DNA of 64,000 nt, taken from assembly GCA_902775555.1 (NCBI GenBank), contig CACYMQ010000011.1:38104-102103 (forward strand), read 5' to 3'. The position numbers and the translations under genes were made by a program. Source of the DNA: an uncultured Lachnospiraceae bacterium. GTDB lineage: Bacteria; Bacillota; Clostridia; Lachnospirales; Lachnospiraceae. Numbering within the stretch: position 1 is the stretch's first letter; every line of letters begins with the position of its first letter. A model generated the notes under the pieces. The model saw only the letters and a list, made by a program, of their open reading frames with translations. It ran no database searches and was not told the DNA's origin. This document shows, piece by piece, positions 8,726-16,175 of the stretch.

Positions 8726-9612
8726 TGAGACGAATTGTACTTACGGACCTGCGCCGTGCGCAGAGAAAGAAGAGCTACATCATCTGCATGTCGATTGTGG
8801 TACTGCTGATGTTGATCGTATGCATCTTTTCTTTCGTCAGACCTTCCTCTTCGGAAGCTTTGGCGGCACAGACGAGAGAAACAAGCGGAAGGGCGCTTCA
8901 GTTCCTGGACAGCATAGGGATCGCATTTTCTATGCTCCCGTTCCTGGTGGGAATCCCCATTTTCCAGACCGTATTCTCCGATGACTTCAAGAGCCGCACC
9001 ATGCAGACGGCCATCGGACGTGGCATTTCCAGAAGAAGACTGGTACTTGCCAGATTCTATGAGGTGATCGCACTGCTCATCGAGGCGTGCCTGATCTTCA
9101 CCGTGATCGGTATCATCATGGGTATTATCATGGGTGCTTCCATCGGCGGACTGGCATCCATGACGGGAAGCCTCTTCTTTGATGCGATCCTGGTCGTTTC
9201 AAATATGTCGATCGCGATGCTGATCCTGTATATGTCACAGAATACGACAGGCGGCCTGGTTATGTACATCCTGCTTGCAGCGGATGTCTTCCGTATGATC
9301 CTCGCACTGGCGGATATGATCCCGTTCCTGAAGAACAATGATATCAAGCTCTCCAACATCCTTCCCGGCGGCGTACATCAGCTTGCAAGAAATAACCTGT
9401 TCGGCTATGTTCCGACGTTCTCCGATATCGCGGCCAACAATGAAGGGCTGAAGGAGGGAAGCCAGGCGGCACTTCAGAAGATCCTTGAGGAAACCATCGA
9501 GCCGAATTATCTGAAGGCATTATTGTATATCTGCATATTGGTGGGTGTATTCATCATCCTCCCGCTGGTACTTGCACAGGTTGTATTCAGAAAGAAAGAA
9601 CTGGAATTCTAA
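8722..9612 (+). CDS. ABC-2 type transporter permease
   Basis: 296 residues with about six membrane helices (near 21-42, 68-86, 110-135, 150-172, 178-200, 265-288), a cytosolic N-terminal MRRIVLTDLRRAQRKK and a large extracytoplasmic loop around 205-262. It is the membrane partner of the ATPase encoded immediately upstream, with a 4-bp overlap. The substrate cannot be deduced; ABC-2 pairs of this kind often export peptides or lipids or confer drug resistance. Confidence 0.85.
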   Translation: MMRRIVLTDLRRAQRKKSYIICMSIVVLLMLIVCIFSFVRPSSSEALAAQTRETSGRALQFLDSIGIAFSMLPFLVGIPIFQTVFSDDFKSRTMQTAIGRGISRRRLVLARFYEVIALLIEACLIFTVIGIIMGIIMGASIGGLASMTGSLFFDAILVVSNMSIAMLILYMSQNTTGGLVMYILLAADVFRMILALADMIPFLKNNDIKLSNILPGGVHQLARNNLFGYVPTFSDIAANNEGLKEGSQAALQKILEETIEPNYLKALLYICILVGVFIILPLVLAQVVFRKKELEF

Positions 9613-9671
9613 ATGCGGATCGATCCGTATGGCAAATGTGCCGCATTTTCTCATATGTGATCGGTACAGAG

Positions 9672-9703
9672 GACGGGAACGAAAAAGGTTCCCGTCTTTT
9701 TTT
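9672..9703 (+). terminator. Rho-independent terminator of the ABC operon
   Basis: Perfect 9-bp stem GACGGGAAC / GTTCCCGTC (9672-9680, 9688-9696) followed by seven T. Confidence 0.9.
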
Positions 9704-9730
9704 GTGTAAGCGCGTGCAGTATGTTATACT
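9702..9730 (+). promoter_or_regulatory. Promoter of the phosphotransferase operon
   Basis: TTGTGT at 9702-9707, 17-bp spacer, TATACT at 9725-9730. It begins inside the T-run of the preceding terminator. The predicted transcript start (about 9737) excludes the ATG at 9736 as start codon of the next gene. Confidence 0.6.
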
Positions 9731-9777
9731 GAGATATGATCAAGCAGAGGAACTATCAAATGTGCGGGAGGACGCGT

Positions 9778-10713
9778 ATGAGCGGGACAGACGGGAATAC
9801 AAAAAAAGAGAAGGAACTTCGGGAGATCAGTATCACGGACTGCCCTGAGATCGGCAGAGGTGCGCACGGGATCGTTTACCGGATCGCGCCGGATATGCTG
9901 GTGAAGGTTTATTATCCGGGTATCTCCCTGGACAGGATCAAAATGGAACGGGAGCTGGCCAAGTGGGCGTTCGTGAAAGGGATACCCACCGCGATCCCAT
10001 TTGACATCGTGCGTGTGGGAGAGCAGTACGGTACGGTATTTGAACTGCTGGATGCGACTTCGTCCGTGGATTATATCGGGGAAGCGCATGAGAATCTGGA
10101 TGAATTCATCCGACAGTCGGTGGAGCTGATGAAGCAGGTGCATGCAGTGGAAGCCGAAAGGGGCGAGCTTCCGGATATGAAGCGGCAGACGATGGGATGG
10201 CTGGAGAAGGTGAAGGGGAAGCTCCCCGACGAATTATTTGACCGACTGTGCGTGCTTGTAAATGAGGTGCCGGACCGGTGGACGATCCTTCATGCAGACT
10301 TCCATCTGAAGAATATCATGGTTGCCAAGGAAGGACTGATGCTCATTGATATGGACACGCTCTGTACCGGGGACCCGATCTTTGAACTGTCGACCGTTTA
10401 CGTGTCCTATCGTCAGTTCCCGTCCATCGACCCCATGGCGGCGGAGATCCTGGGGATCGATGTCGAGACGGCGGCTTATATAGCAGACCGCACATTTGAA
10501 CTGTATCTCGGCGAGACCGACCGGAAGACGATGGAGGATACGGTAAGAAAGGCGCGGATCCTCGGATGTGTCCGGATCATAGATTACATGGACAGGCATC
10601 GGGATCATCCGGCGACGGAAATGTGCATCGGACGGTGTCTGCAGGATCTGACGAAGGATCTGGGAGAACTCTGCGGGAAATCCGCGGGAGGTCATCGTGA
10701 AACTGCTGAATGA
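9778..10713 (+). CDS. Aminoglycoside phosphotransferase-family kinase
   Basis: 311 residues from ATG 9778, chosen because GGGAGGA lies just upstream and the promoter rules out the earlier in-frame ATG. A kinase-like fold is clear: glycine loop IGRGAHGIVYRI, ATP lysine in LVKVYYPG, catalytic loop LHADFHLKNIM (HxDxxxxN) and metal motif LIDMDTLC. The IGRGAHG start and overall length resemble the TIGR02172-type paralogous phosphotransferases. The substrate is unknown; drug resistance is not implied. It overlaps the next gene by 17 bp. Confidence 0.75.
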   Translation: MSGTDGNTKKEKELREISITDCPEIGRGAHGIVYRIAPDMLVKVYYPGISLDRIKMERELAKWAFVKGIPTAIPFDIVRVGEQYGTVFELLDATSSVDYIGEAHENLDEFIRQSVELMKQVHAVEAERGELPDMKRQTMGWLEKVKGKLPDELFDRLCVLVNEVPDRWTILHADFHLKNIMVAKEGLMLIDMDTLCTGDPIFELSTVYVSYRQFPSIDPMAAEILGIDVETAAYIADRTFELYLGETDRKTMEDTVRKARILGCVRIIDYMDRHRDHPATEMCIGRCLQDLTKDLGELCGKSAGGHRETAE

Positions 10714-11572
10714 GTATCTTCGGGAGACCTTCGGGTGCAAGGTATACAAGATCGCTCTGGATGCGGGCTTCACCTGCCCCAACAGGGACGGGACCCTCGG
10801 CACGGGCGGATGCATCTTCTGTTCCGCCGGAGGGAGCGGTGAATTCGCCGGAAGCAGGACCAGGAGCATCACGGAGCAGATCGAAGAGGGAAAGCGGCGT
10901 GTCGGCCGGAAGATCCGGGACGGGCGGTACATCGCATATTTTCAGGCGTATACAAATACGTACGGGCCGGCGGAACATTTGCGTGAACGGTACATGGAAG
11001 CGATCGAACACCCGGACATCGCGGCAGTATCCGTAGCCACAAGGCCGGACTGCCTTCCGGGGGAGGTGCTGGACCTGCTGGAGAGCTGCAACCGGATCAA
11101 ACCGGTCTGGGTCGAACTGGGCCTGCAGACCGTACATCCGGGATCGGCAGCCTATATCCGGAGAGGGTACGGACTCCCGGTTTACGACAGCGCCGTGAGA
11201 GAGCTGAGAGCCCGGGGGCTGGAAGTGATCACCCATGTGATCCTGGGTCTGCCCGGGGAGACGGTCTCCGACATGCAGGAAACGGTGCGATATGTATGCG
11301 GCAGCGGGGCCACCGGCATCAAGCTGCAGCTGCTCCACGTGCTCCGGGGGACGGATCTGGAGAAGGAATATGCGGAGGGGAAAGTGCATGTCCTCTCCGA
11401 GGACGAATATATAGAGATCCTGAAGGCCTGCGTGCCGCTCGTCCCGGAAAATGTGGTGATACACCGCCTGACCGGAGACGGAGACAAGCGACTTCTGCTG
11501 GCGCCTCTTTGGAGCGGGGACAAGAAGCATGTATGGAACAGGATCCGGAAGGAAGTACTTTCCATAGGATGA
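10697..11572 (+). CDS. Radical SAM protein, TIGR01212/YhcC family
   Basis: 291 residues, GTG start after GGGAGG. Diagnostic pattern: KIALDAGFTCPNRDG with the first cluster cysteine, then GGCIFCSAGG supplying the others (CxxxxxxxxxxxxxxCxxC spacing of the Elp3/YhcC branch), YFQAYTNTY, and ELGLQTVHPG. YhcC-type proteins are widespread radical SAM enzymes without a firmly assigned substrate; tRNA modification has been suggested because of likeness to Elp3. Overlap with the kinase gene upstream and 4-bp spacing to the next gene indicate an operon. Confidence 0.85.
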   Translation: MKLLNEYLRETFGCKVYKIALDAGFTCPNRDGTLGTGGCIFCSAGGSGEFAGSRTRSITEQIEEGKRRVGRKIRDGRYIAYFQAYTNTYGPAEHLRERYMEAIEHPDIAAVSVATRPDCLPGEVLDLLESCNRIKPVWVELGLQTVHPGSAAYIRRGYGLPVYDSAVRELRARGLEVITHVILGLPGETVSDMQETVRYVCGSGATGIKLQLLHVLRGTDLEKEYAEGKVHVLSEDEYIEILKACVPLVPENVVIHRLTGDGDKRLLLAPLWSGDKKHVWNRIRKEVLSIG

Positions 11573-11576
11573 GCGT

Positions 11577-12104
11577 ATGAAGAAACAGACGGGATTCGAC
11601 CGGGCACTGGCCGATTTTGTAAATGATATGGCGAGCGGGGATGCGGTAAGGCATTTGGCGGACAGCGGGATGACGGTGAGTGAGATCGCAGCCCGTCTTT
11701 CTTTTCCCACGGAGAAGAAACGTGTCGCGGAAATGGTATGGAAGCATTTTCTGAATACGGGAAAGATCCGCTTGGAAGCGCCGGAGGAAGACCGGGGAAA
11801 CCGGGGTAAGAAGATTTCCTACGTCAGAGAAGAGGGGCCTTACGGCAAGGTGTCCTTCCGACGGGTGACCGAGGAGCTGCCGGCAGCCGGGACCGGGTAT
11901 GTGCGATGCAGCTTCGGAAGAGAAATGTACCGGGATGAAGAGGGCTTCCGCAGAAGGCTGGAAGCGCTTGATCCGTCGGACCGGGAGTATATCCTGGACC
12001 TGCCATGGCCGCTTACGGATGTATGGCACGTCGCGGATGAGCGGATGAACCGCATAGATAAGATCCTTCGCTGCGCTCAGGATGACAACAAGATGTCGAG
12101 ATGA
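11577..12104 (+). CDS. Hypothetical protein with repeat-derived C-terminus
   Basis: 175 residues, ATG 4 bp after the YhcC-like gene. The N-terminal half holds a helix-turn-helix-like stretch (SGMTVSEIAARLSFPTEKKRVAEMVWKHFL), then a basic linker and a C-terminal part ending DVWHVADERMNRI. The last residues, KILRCAQDDNKMSR, are encoded by an R2 repeat running into the gene, so the original C-terminus has been replaced or extended. No family recognised. Confidence 0.6.
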   Translation: MKKQTGFDRALADFVNDMASGDAVRHLADSGMTVSEIAARLSFPTEKKRVAEMVWKHFLNTGKIRLEAPEEDRGNRGKKISYVREEGPYGKVSFRRVTEELPAAGTGYVRCSFGREMYRDEEGFRRRLEALDPSDREYILDLPWPLTDVWHVADERMNRIDKILRCAQDDNKMSR

Positions 12105-12125
12105 CACCGGGGCGCCGGGATGACA
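12058..12125. repeat. R2 repeat (inverse orientation) overlapping a gene 3' end
   Basis: AAGATCCTTCGCTGCGCTC followed by AGGATGACA is the complement of the R2 core. Degenerate GATGACA echoes follow to about 12124. It encodes the tail of the preceding protein. Confidence 0.75.
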
Positions 12126-12130
12126 ACAAA

Positions 12131-12181
12131 AATCCGGTGACACCTACCTCTTGAGGAGGGCGGTATCACCGGATTCTTTTT
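12131..12181 (+). terminator. Rho-independent terminator
   Basis: Arms AATCCGGTGA (12131-12140) and TCACCGGATT (12166-12175) form a perfect 10-bp stem with a small inner hairpin, followed by CTTTTT. It ends the kinase/YhcC/hypothetical operon. Confidence 0.85.
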
Positions 12182-12189
12182 GTGGGGTG

Positions 12190-12385
12190 GGTTGATTGGG
12201 GTGAGACGATTGGGGACGGAGGTGGGACGATTGGGGACGGTTCTGGGACGCCCAGAACCGTCCCCAATCGTCCCACCTCCGTCCCCAATCGTGATTGGGG
12301 ACGGAGGTGGGACGATTGGGGACGGTTCTGGGACGCCCAGAACCGTCCCCAATCGTCCCACCTCCGTCCCCAATCGTCCCAATCG
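12190..12385. repeat. Two tandem R1 palindromic repeats
   Basis: Two consecutive copies of about 92 bp (12202-12293 and 12294-12385). Each reads ATTGGGGACGGAGGTGGGAC, core hairpin with GGGACGCCC centre, and the complement. The two copies are almost identical, suggesting recent duplication. They lie between the converging ends of the plus-strand operon and the PP2C gene. Confidence 0.9.
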
Positions 12386-12387
12386 TT

Positions 12388-14088
12388 TTATTCTTTATCA
12401 TCCTGCTTGCCGAAGTAGGTGATGCCAAGCATGGTGATGTCGTCGAACTGGGGTGCATCCTTGACGAAAGCATCGATGCCTTCCCGAACGATGGGAAGCA
12501 GTTCCTGCGGAGTGGCGTCGACATGCTTGTTCATAACCTCCAGCATACGGTCGGTGCCAAAGAGTTCATTCTCAGCATTTGTAGCTTCCGGTACACCGTC
12601 GGTGTAAACGTACAGGGTGTCGCCGGGGTGAAGCTCGAATTCATGCTCACGGAACTTCATGCCTTCCATGGTTGCAACTGCAGGAGAGTGACGATATACG
12701 ACGAGCTCGAACTGTCCGCCGGCTCTCTTCAGTACCGGATGTTCGTGACCTGCATTGGCCGCGATCCCCTTTCCGGTGGTGAGATCGATGATGGCGAACC
12801 ATACGGTAACGAAGAGCTCGGCTCCGTTTCCTTCACAGAGCTGCTCATTTGCATAGGACAGAACCTCGGAAGGAGTTCCACCCATCAGTGCGCGGTTCTT
12901 GATCAGGGTTTTGGCGATGACCATGAAGAGCGCTGCGGGAACACCTTTACCGGACACATCGGCCATGACCAGTCCCAGATGGTTGTCATCGATGTGGAAG
13001 AAGTCATAGAAGTCTCCACCGACTTCCTTGGCGGGATCCATGGTGGCATAGAGGGTGTATTCCTTTCGATCCGGGAATACCGTGGGAAGCATATCCGCCT
13101 GAATGGTGGTGGCGACATTCAGCTCCGCACCGATCCTCTCTTTCTCGGAGGTGAGGGCCTTCACATCTTCGATATATTCATTGATACCGATCTCCATATG
13201 AAGGATACTCTCACTGAGTACCTGGATCTCATCACCCGTCTGGATGGATTTCAGCTTGTCGGAAACCTGTGTATTGTTCGATACGAAGTTCCGTGCCTCG
13301 GAAGCGGAGAGCTTGATCGGCGCGATAACGAATTTGTATGCAAGGAATGCAGAGATCAGCAGACTGAAGATCACTACGATTCCGGTGATCAGAGAGATCC
13401 AAAGTACGAAGTTTCTGAGGCTGGTGTTCAGGGTCTTCATGGGGATCTCAACACCGACAAATGCCACAGTCTCGCCCCCGTCGGTAATGGGCAGGATGGC
13501 TGTCATATTATATCCGAAACCGGCTTCAGAGATATAGAAGCCGTCATAACGCTTTCCGGACTTATGGGATTCAAACAGGGAATCACGGTATTCCGGAAGG
13601 ATCGTACCGACATCTCCCAGATAGAAGCGGTCTTCCTCGACCTCATATACATCCGCGATGTAGCAGAGGGGATTCCAGGTCCGGGCTTCAAAGCCTTCGG
13701 GTGTATAGGCTTTCAGGACGTCCATATCAACGGTGATAACGAAAATGTCATTTGCTTCGAAGCTGGACCGGAGGTTGGCCATTTGGGAAAGGATACGTTT
13801 ATAATCCTCGGAATTCTCGATCGCGTCCAGAGCTGACTTATCGATCTTTCCTTTCTGGTATTCCGCTACCTGCTTCGCATACTCTGTCAGTGCCCCGTCG
13901 GGGAAATACTCTTTGACGGTCTCTGCGACATCGTATGCCACCGTGTCGTAATGCTCCTTGATGGAATGATCATACACGATACGACCGACGATCAAAACGC
14001 CGGCATAGATCAGGATGCCCATGCAAAGAAGGATCATAAGGAACTTGATCGACAGCCTTCTTTTTCTGTTAGTCTTATTTGTTTTCAT
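12388..14088 (-). CDS. Membrane-bound sensor SpoIIE/RsbU-type PP2C phosphatase
   Basis: 566 residues. N-terminal helix (about 14-36), an extracytoplasmic sensor region (about 37-220) of the Cache/PAS-like kind, a second helix (about 230-255), a HAMP-like linker, then a PPM/SpoIIE phosphatase domain (about 330-560). Metal ligands are in VGGDFYDFFHID and LVMADVSGKGV; NAGHEHPVL and the terminal QFDDITML are conserved. Such proteins dephosphorylate STAS anti-anti-sigma proteins in partner-switching. The gene starts inside the end of the GH3 gene (ATG overlapping its last codons), so it is the last gene of a minus-strand operon. No STAS protein is encoded in the window. Confidence 0.88.
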   Translation of the reverse strand: MKTNKTNRKRRLSIKFLMILLCMGILIYAGVLIVGRIVYDHSIKEHYDTVAYDVAETVKEYFPDGALTEYAKQVAEYQKGKIDKSALDAIENSEDYKRILSQMANLRSSFEANDIFVITVDMDVLKAYTPEGFEARTWNPLCYIADVYEVEEDRFYLGDVGTILPEYRDSLFESHKSGKRYDGFYISEAGFGYNMTAILPITDGGETVAFVGVEIPMKTLNTSLRNFVLWISLITGIVVIFSLLISAFLAYKFVIAPIKLSASEARNFVSNNTQVSDKLKSIQTGDEIQVLSESILHMEIGINEYIEDVKALTSEKERIGAELNVATTIQADMLPTVFPDRKEYTLYATMDPAKEVGGDFYDFFHIDDNHLGLVMADVSGKGVPAALFMVIAKTLIKNRALMGGTPSEVLSYANEQLCEGNGAELFVTVWFAIIDLTTGKGIAANAGHEHPVLKRAGGQFELVVYRHSPAVATMEGMKFREHEFELHPGDTLYVYTDGVPEATNAENELFGTDRMLEVMNKHVDATPQELLPIVREGIDAFVKDAPQFDDITMLGITYFGKQDDKE

Positions 14089-15760
14089 TTGTTTCTGTCC
14101 TCCAAATGTGCTGGGGTTTTGCCTGCCCTGTGGACAGGGACAGCTCTTCTTTGTATCTTAAAAATGCGTCTTTCTCCATATACCGGATGACCGGCATATC
14201 GATGGATCCCAATTGACGGAGCTCACGGTAATCCTCACTCAGCCGTTGGAGACATCGGTCCAGGGCCGCGGCGTCATACCGCAGCATTTCATCTCCGCGC
14301 ATTCCGTGATATCCGTAACCTGTGGAGGGATCATTTATCCCTGCAGGGGGAGTGCCCGGAACGGATTGCCCGGTGTCCGGAGCAAGGATGCCGGAATACC
14401 TGGAAGGTACTACACTTCTGTCTTCATAGAAGAAGTACTGCCAAATCCGCACTCCCTGTTCTTCCGACCAGTGACGTACGGCCCGGTCCAGAGTCTCTAT
14501 GTCCAGCTTTTCGCCTGCGATATTCAGTACCAGATTCTTGCGGAAGAGGAAACGGAAGATCGGCAGCTGTCCGTAGAAGCCTACGATCCTCAGGATGTCT
14601 CCCATTGAATAGCGGTAGAGACCGGCATGGCTGGTAAGAATGAGCTCATACATTTCTCCGATCCTGAGCTCCTCCGGGGGATAGATCTTCTGATCCGAGA
14701 CCGATCGGAATTCGTATCCGCCCATGTTTGGATAGAAGATATAATCATATGAGTCAAAATTATACGGAACCGCGCTCAGGCATTCCGAGGCGGCATATAT
14801 ATACGCCCAGAGCGGGATGGGGTCCTTGCCGATGTAACGCTGGAAGGACAGCTCCTCGACCTTGAAGGCGTTGCTTACAATGCCTCCGATCATTTGAACA
14901 TTTGGCCAAAGCCTGGGCACGATGCCTTTAAAGCCATCCGCACACACCTCCCGTATGTGGTCCAGCCGCGCCTTACTTACCGGGAGCCGGCTCAGTGCCT
15001 CACGTACAGATTCCGGAAGGTCTACCTGCTCCGAAGGCCTGCCCTGTTCCATATCCTTCAGGACCTCACGAAAATGTGACTCCATGTAGTGGAAGAAGAG
15101 CAGATAGTCATAGAGGAAGATCGTCTCCATGGTTATGATGTCTTCACTGGCAAAGGCCAGCCAGAGCTTCGCGTAAAGGTAGTCGCAGGGTTCGGGGAAG
15201 AAGTTTAAGGGCCCTTCTCCGACCCAGGTCGTAAGATCCATGAGCCCGTGGTCTGCCAGGTACCGGTAGTAGATCGACGAGAAGACGCTGGAATCCGTCT
15301 CCTGATGCGGCAGAGACAGGTCGGACTGGAGAAAGGAGAGGAAAAATCTCTTTCCCTGATGATCCCGGGCGAAAGCCGCCGGAAAGCGGTCTACGATATT
15401 TCCGTACTGCTTCATGGCTTCTTCGGATTCGGGGATGTGCTTTCTCTTCTGGGTTGAACCGGAGGTCTCGGCAAATGCATAGAGATTCCCTGTGAAGAGA
15501 ATATCCTTCTCCCCGCTCATGATCCGGTCCATATATTCCTGCAGATCGGAATATTTGCAGACTGGAACCAGCCGGTCGTAATCAGCCAGAGTTTGAACCT
15601 CGGAGAAATGATACTTCCTTCCGTACTCCGTGTCGCTGTTCCTTCTCACGATGTCCAGGATCGTCTCCTGGTTCATTCGGAAGAAGGAGTGCTTGGCCTT
15701 CTCAAGCTCGGGGTAGACCATGGGACGAAATATATTGTTTTCCTTCCATTTTTCGTTCAT
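14075..15760 (-). CDS. GH3-family adenylate-forming enzyme
   Basis: 561 residues. The GH3 fold (ANL superfamily, acyl-acid amido synthetase) is indicated by AFAETSGSTQKRKHIP (P-loop-like ATP motif), WPNVQMIGGIVSNAF, the central SHAGLYRYSMGDILRIVGF and NLVLNIAGEKLD at the hinge to the C-terminal lobe. Plant GH3 proteins join acids such as auxin or jasmonate to amino acids; bacterial homologues have few known products. Here it is encoded with an ATP-grasp ligase, a MATE transporter and a PP2C phosphatase, so it may activate a carboxylate for conjugation. A low-complexity insert (about 495-520, rich in Pro and Gly) interrupts the C-terminal lobe. The 3' end overlaps the PP2C start. Confidence 0.85.
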   Translation of the reverse strand: MNEKWKENNIFRPMVYPELEKAKHSFFRMNQETILDIVRRNSDTEYGRKYHFSEVQTLADYDRLVPVCKYSDLQEYMDRIMSGEKDILFTGNLYAFAETSGSTQKRKHIPESEEAMKQYGNIVDRFPAAFARDHQGKRFFLSFLQSDLSLPHQETDSSVFSSIYYRYLADHGLMDLTTWVGEGPLNFFPEPCDYLYAKLWLAFASEDIITMETIFLYDYLLFFHYMESHFREVLKDMEQGRPSEQVDLPESVREALSRLPVSKARLDHIREVCADGFKGIVPRLWPNVQMIGGIVSNAFKVEELSFQRYIGKDPIPLWAYIYAASECLSAVPYNFDSYDYIFYPNMGGYEFRSVSDQKIYPPEELRIGEMYELILTSHAGLYRYSMGDILRIVGFYGQLPIFRFLFRKNLVLNIAGEKLDIETLDRAVRHWSEEQGVRIWQYFFYEDRSVVPSRYSGILAPDTGQSVPGTPPAGINDPSTGYGYHGMRGDEMLRYDAAALDRCLQRLSEDYRELRQLGSIDMPVIRYMEKDAFLRYKEELSLSTGQAKPQHIWRTETNENK

Positions 15761-15807
15761 AGTAAATGTTTCGTGGCCGGCCGGACCGGCTTTTTCTCAA
15801 TTTTTCC

Positions 15808-16172
15808 GAGGGCGAAGCTCTGCATACGGGGAGTACAAATGTACCTTGTCATCCTGAGGGCGCAGCCCTATATGTCATCCTGAGGGCGCAGCCCTGCATA
15901 CGGGGAGTATAAATGTACCTTGTCATCCTGAGGGCGCAGCCCTATATGTCATCCTGAGGGCGCAGCCCGAAGGATCTTACAGGCGGCAAGATTCTTCGCT
16001 TCGCGCTGCCGCTTGGTCGATACTCGGCGCACAAGCCGCGTGCCACCGGCACGCGTGCGCCCGCTCAGAATGACGCCATTCGCTCAGAATGACAGGCGGG
16101 CAAGATTCTTCGCTTCGCTCAGAATGACACCATTCGCTCAGAATGACACCATTCGCTCAGAATGACAGGCTC
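15808..16172. repeat. R2 repeat block with 74-bp tandem duplication
   Basis: This 415-bp gap between the GH3 and ATP-grasp genes is filled by R2 material. A 74-bp unit (TGCATACGGGGAGTA, AAATGTACCTTGTCATCC, GGGCGCAGCCC) is repeated at 15808-15881 and 15882-15955. Then come TGTCATCCTGAGG...GAAGGATCTT, a segment with CCGCGTGCCACCGGCACGCG (16035-16055), and several GCTCAGAATGACA ends to 16172. No promoter or coding potential is convincing. Confidence 0.85.
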
Positions 16173-16175
16173 GTG

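Noticed and set aside
9736-9777. Earlier ATG start for the phosphotransferase
   Set aside because: It coincides with the predicted transcription start and has no ribosome site.
12295-13836. 513-codon plus-strand frame opposite the PP2C gene
   Set aside because: The minus-strand protein has clear phosphatase motifs; the plus frame has none and begins inside an R1 repeat.
15808-16172. Possible tRNA or structured RNA gene
   Set aside because: Stems belong to R2 repeat units found elsewhere; no cloverleaf was seen.
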